Source: Microbispora amethystogenes (GTDB lineage: Bacteria; Actinomycetota; Actinomycetes; Streptosporangiales; Streptosporangiaceae). Taken from it: a DNA stretch of 51,819 bases. The notes beneath the pieces were generated by a model, which saw only the letters and a program-made list of their open reading frames with translations, did no database searches and was not told where the DNA came from. Below, in pieces: positions 1 to 6,786 of the stretch. Location of the stretch: contig NZ_BOOB01000060.1 of NCBI RefSeq assembly GCF_016863015.1, positions 1 to 51,819 on the forward strand. The letters are read 5' to 3'. The position numbers and the translations under genes are program-made. The stretch's first letter is position 1; each line of letters opens with the position of its first letter.

Positions 1-1
1 C

Positions 2-520
2 ATCGCCACCACAACCACCCTCACGGAAGAGCGTGGGGAGGATGGTGAGCAGATCCTTCTTCGGTACCTGCGGGGGTGTCTGCCGCAGCATCTGGTCCCT
101 GCTCGCGTCGTGGTGATGGACGCCCTGCCGCGTACCCCCAACGGGAAGATCGATCGGAAGGCGCTACCTGAGCCGACCTCGGTGCCCACCACCGGCGAGG
201 CCGAGCCTCCCAGCACGGAGGCGCAGCACCTGGTGGCCGAGTTGTTCGCCGGGCTGCTGGGCCGGCCCGTCACGAACATCCACGACGACTTCTTCAGCCT
301 CGGCGGGCACTCGCTGCTGGCCACGCGGCTGGTCAGCCGGCTCAACGCCCTCACCGGAGCGTCGCTCCCGCTGCGGGTGGTCTTCGAGCACCCCACCATC
401 GCCGGACTGGCGGAGTCCCTGCCCGCGACGGCGAGCGGGCCGGTGCGGCCGGCGGCCATCCCCAGGCTGCGCCGCACACTCGGCCGTACCGGGGCGGCGA
501 GCGGCGTCCCGAGCGACTGA
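2..520 (+). CDS. NRPS C-terminal end (A-domain tail plus carrier domain), 5' partial
   Basis: The frame is open from the left edge, so this is the last 172 codons of a longer nonribosomal peptide synthetase. Residues 37-56 carry the adenylation A10 core motif (NGKIDRKALP) with the invariant lysine. A peptidyl carrier domain follows, with the phosphopantetheine site DDFFSLGGHSLLATRL near residue 100. After the carrier come only about 40 Pro/Ala/Arg-rich residues. There is no thioesterase, reductase or condensation domain, so this protein ends as ...A-PCP and must pass its aminoacyl chain on in trans or rely on a separate releasing enzyme. An internal ATG at 110 is not the start because conserved A-domain sequence continues upstream of it. 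The gene converges on the minus-strand operon beginning with the KAS III-like gene, and the 126-base gap shows no clear terminator. Substrate specificity cannot be read because the A3-A6 region lies outside the window. Confidence 0.95.
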   Translation: MATTTTLTEERGEDGEQILLRYLRGCLPQHLVPARVVVMDALPRTPNGKIDRKALPEPTSVPTTGEAEPPSTEAQHLVAELFAGLLGRPVTNIHDDFFSLGGHSLLATRLVSRLNALTGASLPLRVVFEHPTIAGLAESLPATASGPVRPAAIPRLRRTLGRTGAASGVPSD

Positions 521-646
521 AAGACCAAGACCACGGTGAGCGACGACGAGGTCCCGCCGGGCGGCCGGCACCTGAACCGTGGACGCGCGAGCTTCACGAC
601 GGGCCGGGGGAAGCCGGGGAAGCGGGCGATCAGGCCATGGCGTACG

Positions 647-1657
647 TCAGGACCACAGGATCGTGCACGCCCAGTGCATTCCGCGGCCGTTCGTGGCCAG
701 CGCCACGTAGTCGCCGAGGCCCAGCTCTCCCGAGGCGTGCAGGTTGCCCAGCTCGAACAGGTGGTCCGCGGCACCGAAGTGCCCGTGCTGCCGTGCGCCG
801 CGGATGTTCGTACGGGATGTCGGCACACCGATCAGATCGGCCTGGGCGGCGATGACACGAGGATTGTCGTTGAGCAGGAGGAGCCAGGCGAGCTCGTCCT
901 CGGTGATGCCCGCCTGCTTGCAGGCGCGGTGGACGGCACGGGCCGTACGGTCGTTGATCTCGTCCGCGAAGCCGGCCATGCGATCGGAGTCGTACTGGAA
1001 GTGCTCCATGATCTGCCACGCGTCCCGGACCTTGGGAGGCGGCGTGCCGGGCCCGAAGGGATTCGCCCCGCCGCCGTCGTCCATCCGGAAGAAGTCGGCG
1101 TAGCGGCCGTCCGTCTCGGCGTACGAGGTGCGCCAGCGCAGCGAGGTGGCGTTGCGGCTGGCCACGGCCGCCGCCGCGCCGTCGGAGAACAGCAACGAGT
1201 GGGTGTCGAGGCGGTTCCAGTACGCCTCAGTGGTGCGGTTGGCGCCGATGACCAGCGCCGTGTCGTATGACAGGTGGGTGGCGAACCGGCCGGCCAGGGT
1301 GTCGAAGGCGGTGACGCCGCCCGCGCAGCCCTGGTCGACGAGTACGGCCTCCGCCCAGGAGAGGCCGAGCCGGTGGGCGACCGCGGCCGCCGCGTCCCAG
1401 TAGAGGTACTCCGCGATGTCTGTGATCGCTAACACCAGGAGGTCGACGTCGCGGGCGGCGACGCCCGCCGCGGCGAGGGCCTGGCCGCCCGCTTCGACGG
1501 CGAGATCGGTCAGGCCCGTCCCGGGGGCCGCGCGATGCACGAAGTCGTAGCCGTACGCGAGCACACGTGCGACGTCCTCGGTGTAGTCGGCTACCACGTC
1601 CTTGACGGGCACTGGCTCGCCCACTTCCGCTGCGAAGGCGATCAGCCCGAACGTCAT
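647..1657 (-). CDS. KAS III (FabH-like) acyltransferase/ketosynthase with altered catalytic triad
   Basis: A 336-residue thiolase-fold protein of the beta-ketoacyl-ACP synthase III family, at usual FabH length. The nucleophile is clear: Cys111 in DQGCAGGVTAFD. The other two FabH catalytic residues are changed. The HQAN box aligns with LNDN (residues 262-265), removing the histidine, and the GNTSAAS box aligns with GHFGAAD (292-298), replacing asparagine by His293. Divergent KAS III members in antibiotic clusters often act as acyl or ester transferases rather than decarboxylating synthases, so a role moving the acyl group made by the neighbouring E1/E2/carrier set is plausible (inference). The ATG is preceded by GGAGGA at good spacing. 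It is the last gene of the minus-strand operon, 18 bases after the E1-beta/E2 gene. The family call is firm; the reaction is unknown. Confidence 0.88.
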   Translation of the reverse strand: MTFGLIAFAAEVGEPVPVKDVVADYTEDVARVLAYGYDFVHRAAPGTGLTDLAVEAGGQALAAAGVAARDVDLLVLAITDIAEYLYWDAAAAVAHRLGLSWAEAVLVDQGCAGGVTAFDTLAGRFATHLSYDTALVIGANRTTEAYWNRLDTHSLLFSDGAAAAVASRNATSLRWRTSYAETDGRYADFFRMDDGGGANPFGPGTPPPKVRDAWQIMEHFQYDSDRMAGFADEINDRTARAVHRACKQAGITEDELAWLLLLNDNPRVIAAQADLIGVPTSRTNIRGARQHGHFGAADHLFELGNLHASGELGLGDYVALATNGRGMHWACTILWS

Positions 1658-1675
1658 CAGTCCTCCATCACGCCG

Positions 1676-3877
1676 TCAGGCGACCAGCTGGTCGAGCCGG
1701 TCCGGCTCGCGGAGGTTGTCCGCGACCGCTCGCAGGAAGGCCACCGCTTCGGCGCCGTTGACGACCCGGTGGTCATAGGCGAGGCCGAGGACGACGACCG
1801 TGGTTGTAGCGAGGACTCCGTCGTGGAGCGCGAGCTGCCGACGTAGCCCGCCGACGGAGAGCATGCACAACTGCGGCCACATGACGATCGGTTGGACGAA
1901 CACCACATCGGCCTCAGTGTTGATCGAGATCGTGATCGTACCGCCATCGAGCTCGGATGTGGTGAAATCACCTCCCCGCCACGCTTTCATGCGGAAGTCC
2001 ATCAGGTCGTCGGCGATATCGGCGATGGATCGGCTCGCGCAGTCCCGGATGACCGGCGTGTAGAGGCCGCGTCCCGCGTCGATCGTGACCGCGACGTGTG
2101 GCGTCTCGGCGAGCGCGACCGTCCGCTCGTCCACGAGACTGCCGAAGAGATGGCCGAAGCGGTCGTGGGCGGCGGCGACCGCCTTCACCACGGCCTCGGG
2201 TACGCCGACCTCGGCGCCGGATTCCTCCGACAGCAGGCGCAGTCTGGCGAGGAGGGGGTCGACGCCCAACTCGACGGCGGTGAAGGCCGCCGGCACCTCC
2301 TTGTGGGCCCGGCTCACGACGGCGGCGGTGCCCCGCTGCACCCGGTCGAGCACGTACGTCCGCCGGTCGGCCGGGGACGGCTCGGCCGGCGGGCAAGCCT
2401 GGGCAGGCTGGGCGGCCTGCGCGGGCGCCGCGGGTGGCTCGTCACCACCGGCCGTCGCGTACGCCGCGACCGTCGCAGGCGCCTCGCTTCCCGGCCGGCT
2501 CCCCGCCGCCGTTTGCAATGGAGGCGCGAGTTCGTGGAGTTCCGCGATGACGGCGCCGACCTCCACCTCGGTGCCGGCGCTCGCCGAGATCCGCAGATAT
2601 CCCGCCGTCGGCGCCTCGATCTCTTCGACCGCCTTGGACGTCTCCAGTTCGACCAGGGGAGCGCCCGCCTCGACCCTGGCTCCGTCCTCGGCCAGCCAGC
2701 CGGTCACCAGATAGTGCGTGTCGTTGCTGTTCAGCTTCGGCACGACGAGCGGCACAGCGAGTGGTACTAAGACAGATTCGGCGGCGACCTCGGCGACGGG
2801 CTCGGCGACAGACCGAACGACCGGAGCCGCGACGGGCTCGGCGACGACCGCGGCGCCTGTCTTCAGCATGTCGAGGCGCTCCGCGACGGCCTCGGCGATG
2901 TGCCGCTCGCCCAGCAGCACCCGGTCCTCCAGGTGCCGGGCGGCCGGGATGATCGAGTCGGCCGACGACAGCCGCAGCACCGGGGCGCGCAGGCGCGGCC
3001 ACAGCCGCTCGTACACCAGCGCCGCGATGTCGGAGCCCCAGGTGCCGCCCGCCGTGCTCTCCTCGGCGACGGCGACCAGCGCGGGCCGTTCCAGCAGCGG
3101 CAGGACGGGCTCGATGTCGAGGGGATACAGGCGCCCGGGCACCAGCAGGTGCGCGGTGACGCCCCGCTCCCGCAGGAGGTGGGCGGCGGCGAGGGCCCGG
3201 TGGGCGACGCCGCCGGGGCAGACCAGCACGACGTCGGGAGCGGCGCCGTCCACGGGGGTCACATGCGCCCAGCCGGGCGCGTCCCCGGTGAGCGAGGAGC
3301 GGAAGTGCTCGTCCACGACCCCGTCGGCGTACGCCCGCCGGGTGTAGAGCACCTTGTCCTCGAAAAGCAGCGCGGGCCCGTGGTCGAGAGCGTGCGCGAG
3401 CAGCCCGTACGGATCGTGGAACGGGCTGAGCTCGTACAACGCAAGGTTCGGCATGCCGACGAAGTGCTTCTGCACGCTCTGGCTGTGGGTGGGCCCGTAG
3501 CCGCGGCGGCCGCCGACCGGGCAGCGGAGCACGACCGGCATGGGCAGCCGCCGGCCGTACATCGTCACCGACTTCGAGATCAGGTTGAGCACCGGGTCGA
3601 AGACGAGCGCGGCGAAGTCGCCGAACATGACCTCGGCCACGACCTCGTCCCCGGCGAGGGCGAGACCGGCCGCGACGCCCGCGAGGCCGTTCTCGCTGAT
3701 CGGGGTGGAGAGGACGCGGCCGGGATGCCGGTCCGACAGACCCCTGGTGACCTTGAAGGCGCCGCCGTAGGGGTCGGCGACGTCCTCGCCGAGAAGGTGC
3801 AGGCCGGGGCGTTCGGCGAACAGCCGGTGCAGCGCGCCGTTCAGGCTCTCCGCGAGCCGGGGCGCGAGCGGTGTCAT
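1676..3877 (-). CDS. E1-beta / lipoyl / E2 acyltransferase fusion (2-oxoacid dehydrogenase or transketolase type)
   Basis: A 733-residue fusion. Residues 1-335 are a pyruvate-dehydrogenase E1-beta (transketolase pyrimidine and C-terminal domains; ISENGLAG and FGDFAALVFDPV motifs). Residues 370-448 are a lipoyl domain with the lipoylation lysine K415 in ELETSKAVEE. After a Pro/Ala/Gln linker, residues 505-733 are the 2-oxoacid dehydrogenase acyltransferase domain, ending in YDHRVVNG with the catalytic His703; the usual Asp of DHRxxDG is Asn707. No peripheral E3/E1-binding domain is recognisable in the linker, unlike normal E2s. The ATG overlaps the carrier-protein stop (ATGA), and E1-alpha lies just upstream. 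This arrangement matches the two-component transketolase systems NapB/NapD and QncN/QncL, which place a glycolyl unit on a carrier protein. Pyruvate as donor (acetyl) remains possible. Confidence 0.88.
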   Translation of the reverse strand: MTPLAPRLAESLNGALHRLFAERPGLHLLGEDVADPYGGAFKVTRGLSDRHPGRVLSTPISENGLAGVAAGLALAGDEVVAEVMFGDFAALVFDPVLNLISKSVTMYGRRLPMPVVLRCPVGGRRGYGPTHSQSVQKHFVGMPNLALYELSPFHDPYGLLAHALDHGPALLFEDKVLYTRRAYADGVVDEHFRSSLTGDAPGWAHVTPVDGAAPDVVLVCPGGVAHRALAAAHLLRERGVTAHLLVPGRLYPLDIEPVLPLLERPALVAVAEESTAGGTWGSDIAALVYERLWPRLRAPVLRLSSADSIIPAARHLEDRVLLGERHIAEAVAERLDMLKTGAAVVAEPVAAPVVRSVAEPVAEVAAESVLVPLAVPLVVPKLNSNDTHYLVTGWLAEDGARVEAGAPLVELETSKAVEEIEAPTAGYLRISASAGTEVEVGAVIAELHELAPPLQTAAGSRPGSEAPATVAAYATAGGDEPPAAPAQAAQPAQACPPAEPSPADRRTYVLDRVQRGTAAVVSRAHKEVPAAFTAVELGVDPLLARLRLLSEESGAEVGVPEAVVKAVAAAHDRFGHLFGSLVDERTVALAETPHVAVTIDAGRGLYTPVIRDCASRSIADIADDLMDFRMKAWRGGDFTTSELDGGTITISINTEADVVFVQPIVMWPQLCMLSVGGLRRQLALHDGVLATTTVVVLGLAYDHRVVNGAEAVAFLRAVADNLREPDRLDQLVA

Positions 3878-4104
3878 ACCGCGACTCCCCGCGTCCGCAG
3901 GGTGTCCCGCAGCGCGCCCACGGAACGGCACGCGCGGGCCTCGCGCGCGCTCAGCCGCACGCCGTAGGCCCGTTCGACGGAGCCGATGATCTGCACGTGG
4001 CGCAGGCTGCTCCACTCGGCGGCCGTGGCCGTGCCGGTGTTCTCGTCGACCGTCTCGGCGGGCATGTCGAGGATGCCCGCGACCAGGGTGATCAGTTCGT
4101 TCAC
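3874..4104 (-). CDS. Discrete acyl carrier protein (76 aa)
   Basis: A small free-standing carrier protein of usual length for discrete ACPs. The predicted phosphopantetheine attachment site is in EWSSLRHVQII (Ser32 or Ser33), where the usual Asp before the modified Ser-Leu is a Ser; the helix II pattern and the ERAYGVRLS helix support the ACP fold. The GTG start overlaps the E1-alpha stop (GTGA), and its stop overlaps the start of the E1-beta/E2 fusion (ATGA), so all three are translationally coupled. That spacing says it is the dedicated acceptor for the acyl group formed by the flanking ThDP/lipoyl enzymes. The fold call is good; acceptance of a phosphopantetheine arm by the WSSL motif is inferred. 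Confidence 0.82.
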   Translation of the reverse strand: MNELITLVAGILDMPAETVDENTGTATAAEWSSLRHVQIIGSVERAYGVRLSAREARACRSVGALRDTLRTRGVAV

Positions 4105-5120
4105 TGCACGGCTCCCGCGTCGGCCACGTCGGCCCACCGCGACGGCGGGCGTGCCGCCACCTCGGCGGCGATCCGGTCCACCTCGGCGCGGACCCGCTGG
4201 TCGATCTCCCGGAAGCGGGGACCGAGGCGCGCCTCCAGCTCCGCCTGCCAGTCGTCCTCCCACAGGGCCGTGACCTCCTCGGCCGGGCGGGTGTCGTCGC
4301 CCTTGCTGTGCGGGCCGAGCCGCCGGGTCAGGAACCGTACGACCGCCGGCCCGCCGCCGTCGCGGACCCGCGCGATCACCGGCCCGGCGGCGGCGCGGAT
4401 GGCCGGGATGTCGTTGGTGGCGATCTCGGCGTACTCGACGCCGAAGGCGCGGGCCCGTCCGGCGATGGTCCCGGAGAGGTGTGCGCTCGTGGGGGTGGAC
4501 TGGGCGATCCCGTTGTCCTCCACGACGACCAGCACCGGCAGCCGCCACAGCGCCGCCATGTTGAGCGCCTCGTACACCGCGCCCTCGCCCCAGGTGCCGT
4601 CGCCGACGTAGACGGCGGCGATCCGGCCGGTGCCGGCGCGCCGGTGCCGCAGCGCGACGCCCGTCGCGAGCGCCACGCCCTCGCCCTGCACGCCGGTGGA
4701 CAGGAACCCGGGCCGGTGGAGGTGCTGGCTGCCGCCGACGCCCGCGCAGACCGCGCCCTCCCGGCCCATGATCTCGGCGAGCAGCCCGGCGGCGTCGCCG
4801 ACGTGGGCCAGGTAGTGGCCGTGACCGCGGTGGTTGCTGACCACGAAGTCGCCGTCGAGCAGCGGGGCCAGCGCCACCGGCACGTACTCCTGCCCGATGC
4901 ACGTGTGCGTGGTCCCGCTCAGCGCGCCGGCCTCGAACATCCGCAACAGCGTGCGCTCGAAGTGGCGGATGCGGACCAGTTGCGCCACGTCGTCATCCGA
5001 CAAGCCGGAGACGGCGTCCGGCAAAGCGGGGACGGCGTCCGGCAAAGCGGGGACGGCGGCGCCCGCCGCGCGGGCCCGGGGGCCTTGGGCCTCGCGCGAC
5101 GGGCCGAGGGTGCCGGACAC
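4101..5120 (-). CDS. ThDP-dependent E1-alpha subunit (2-oxoacid dehydrogenase/transketolase type)
   Basis: A 339-residue E1-alpha protein. The thiamine diphosphate motif is complete: GDGTWGEG at 173-180 and the metal-binding Asn203 in VVEDNGIAQS. The substrate-side signature SNHRGHGHYLA and the phosphorylation-loop-like PHSKGDD are also present. It pairs with the E1-beta domain encoded two genes downstream. The GTG start lies 3 bases after the lipoprotein stop codon. The first 45 residues are low-complexity and include a duplicated heptapeptide (PALPDAV), so the native N-terminus could be shorter. Role by context: decarboxylate a 2-oxoacid, or cleave a ketose, and hand the two-carbon unit to the lipoyl arm of the fusion partner. 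Which donor is used cannot be told from sequence. Confidence 0.88.
   Translation of the reverse strand: MSGTLGPSREAQGPRARAAGAAVPALPDAVPALPDAVSGLSDDDVAQLVRIRHFERTLLRMFEAGALSGTTHTCIGQEYVPVALAPLLDGDFVVSNHRGHGHYLAHVGDAAGLLAEIMGREGAVCAGVGGSQHLHRPGFLSTGVQGEGVALATGVALRHRRAGTGRIAAVYVGDGTWGEGAVYEALNMAALWRLPVLVVVEDNGIAQSTPTSAHLSGTIAGRARAFGVEYAEIATNDIPAIRAAAGPVIARVRDGGGPAVVRFLTRRLGPHSKGDDTRPAEEVTALWEDDWQAELEARLGPRFREIDQRVRAEVDRIAAEVAARPPSRWADVADAGAVQ
5010..5051. repeat. 21-bp tandem duplication in the E1-alpha 5' region
   Basis: Two identical 21-base units abut here (5010-5030 and 5031-5051), with a degenerate third copy on the start-proximal-to-catalytic side. In frame they encode PALPDAV twice. The unit lies before the conserved E1 fold begins, so it is probably a neutral slippage product. 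Confidence 0.85.
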
Positions 5121-5123
5121 GAC

Positions 5124-5954
5124 CTACGTCGCCTTACGCATCCGCATGCCGCCCAGCGAGATCACGTAGTCGTTGGTGGCGGCGTCGTACTTGATGCCGT
5201 AGAAGGTCGGGTAGTAGCCGGTGCGCTGGTACTCCTGCGGCTGGCGGATGTCCGACTTGAAAGTGGGCTTGGTCAGCAGCCACTTCCGCGTCGCCAGCGG
5301 CTCCTGGAAGATGAGCCTGCCGTCGTGGGAGCCGTAGACGAAGACCTCGCGGAACTCCTCGGCGCTGCCGACCGGCCCGAAGTGCCGCGTCGTGTCAATC
5401 CAGTGGAGGCCCATCTGGGGCTTGGTCATCTCCACCGGGTTGCCCGGCTCGGAGATGTAGTCGGGCGCGATGTACTTCTTCTCCGGCACCTTCCCGGCGC
5501 GGTCCGGGTGGACCTTGGGGTCGATCTCCATGACCGCGTGGTGGTCGGGCGTGTAGAAGTGGAAGGCGAAGTGCGGCTCGCCGAAGATCTCGGCCGGCTT
5601 GCGCCCGTGGCTGTACCAGTTGAGCATCACGTGGTTGAAGACCGTGGCCTTCGCCTGCTTCGGGAACTCCAGGATGGTCTCCGTCGGCGGGACGGTGTCC
5701 TCGGTGGGCAGCCCGTCCAGCGCCGTCGCCGACAGGCGCACCCCCACCTCCGTGGGGTTGCCGTCCTGGTCGATGATGACGTACGGCCGCGCGGTGCCGT
5801 GGCCCACGGTCTGCGCCTCGCCCGAGTAGGTGGTGGTGTACCACTTGGCGTTGGCGAGGTTCAGGGCGCAACCGCTGGTGAGGGATACCGCGGCGCCGAG
5901 CGCCGCGACCACGACGGTGTACCGCCGCGGCGTCCTGGGGGGTGAGATGTTCAT
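5124..5954 (-). CDS. Putative lipoprotein with His-rich TTHB210/DUF5602-like domain
   Basis: A 276-residue exported protein. The N-terminus (RRYTVVVAALGAAVSLTSGC) has basic residues, a hydrophobic core and a cysteine at 29 resembling a lipobox, although Thr rather than Leu sits at -3, so lipidation is likely but not certain. The mature part has spaced histidine motifs (HVMLNWYSHG, HFAFHFYTPDHH, MGLHWID, RHF) that look like a metal site and recall the TTHB210-like/DUF5602 family, assigned from memory with moderate confidence. Its position inside the biosynthetic operon, between the methyltransferase and E1-alpha, suggests a role at the cell surface in maturation, resistance or binding of the product. 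No catalytic function can be assigned. A weak AAGG lies about 12 bases before the ATG. Confidence 0.7.
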   Translation of the reverse strand: MNISPPRTPRRYTVVVAALGAAVSLTSGCALNLANAKWYTTTYSGEAQTVGHGTARPYVIIDQDGNPTEVGVRLSATALDGLPTEDTVPPTETILEFPKQAKATVFNHVMLNWYSHGRKPAEIFGEPHFAFHFYTPDHHAVMEIDPKVHPDRAGKVPEKKYIAPDYISEPGNPVEMTKPQMGLHWIDTTRHFGPVGSAEEFREVFVYGSHDGRLIFQEPLATRKWLLTKPTFKSDIRQPQEYQRTGYYPTFYGIKYDAATNDYVISLGGMRMRKAT

Positions 5955-5987
5955 CGGCGAGTCGCCTTCCAGACGGTGACGGGTCGT

Positions 5988-6725
5988 TCAGTCCTGGGTG
6001 CCGTAGACCGAGACGTGCCGGAGGCAGCCCGGCGCGTAGTCGGCCTCGGTCCAGTCGGAGTAGCGTTCGAGCAGCCGCAGTCCCGCGTCACCCGCCATCT
6101 CGTCGAGCTGCCCGGCGGTGTAGTACCGGAACTTCACGGGGTAGAGCTGGATGCCGTGCGCGGTGAGCAGCACGTTCTGGATGCTCAGCACCTGGTGCCC
6201 GGGGTCGCGGAGGGCCGCGCTGAGCACCACGTGGTCGACGTCGAGCAGTGAGGTGGCGACGTACTGGTCGTGGGTGAAGCGGGAGTCGTCCACCTCCATC
6301 GTCTCCACGACGAGCCGGCCGTCCTCGGTGAGGATCTCCGGGACGCGCCGCATGTACGCGCGCTGCGCCGGTTCGGACAGCAACGCGCCGAAGGTGCCCT
6401 GTGCGAGGAAGACGAGTGAGAACTTCCGCCCGAAGTCGATTTCCTTCATGTCGCCGACTTCGACGGTCACCTTTTCCGCGCCCGGCTTCGTGCGAAGCTG
6501 GTTGACCATTTCCCGGCTGACTTCCACGCCGAACACCTCGACGCCGGTCCCCGCCAGCGGGATGCCGATCCGGCCCGTTCCGATGCCCGCTTCCAGCACC
6601 GGCCCGGCCCCCGCGCGGTTGCGCAGGAACTCCACGATGGCGGCCACTTCCACCGGGTCGTCGTTCACGACGTCGAACACGGAGGCGATCGCATCGCCAT
6701 ACGATTCGGCTGAATAATTTCGCAT
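5988..6725 (-). CDS. Class I SAM-dependent methyltransferase
   Basis: A 245-residue Rossmann-fold methyltransferase. Motif I is VLEAGIGTGRIGIPL, followed by the acidic ribose-binding position in VFGVEVSREM and the post-II region VEVGDMKEIDF. The start at 6725 (MRNYSAESYGD) is chosen because GGAGG stands 7 bases upstream; an in-frame ATG 39 bases earlier has no ribosome site. The N-terminal layout resembles the small N- or O-methyltransferases of actinomycete antibiotic clusters, so it probably tailors the peptide or its aromatic precursor. The acceptor atom is unknown. A 61-base gap separates it from the flavin hydroxylase, one of the looser joints in this operon. Confidence 0.88.
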   Translation of the reverse strand: MRNYSAESYGDAIASVFDVVNDDPVEVAAIVEFLRNRAGAGPVLEAGIGTGRIGIPLAGTGVEVFGVEVSREMVNQLRTKPGAEKVTVEVGDMKEIDFGRKFSLVFLAQGTFGALLSEPAQRAYMRRVPEILTEDGRLVVETMEVDDSRFTHDQYVATSLLDVDHVVLSAALRDPGHQVLSIQNVLLTAHGIQLYPVKFRYYTAGQLDEMAGDAGLRLLERYSDWTEADYAPGCLRHVSVYGTQD

Positions 6726-6786
6726 GGCCCGCCTCCGGAGTTTTCCGACGCTTTTTAAGTGCAATTCATTGTCGGAAAAGCGGCTC

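Noticed and set aside
110..520. Reading this as a complete small gene starting at the ATG at 110
   Set aside because: The frame is open to the left edge and encodes conserved adenylation-domain sequence before that ATG, so it is the tail of a larger NRPS.
521..646. Bidirectional terminator between the NRPS and KAS III-like genes
   Set aside because: The gap is GC-rich with only short CCGG-type symmetry and no convincing stem with a tail.
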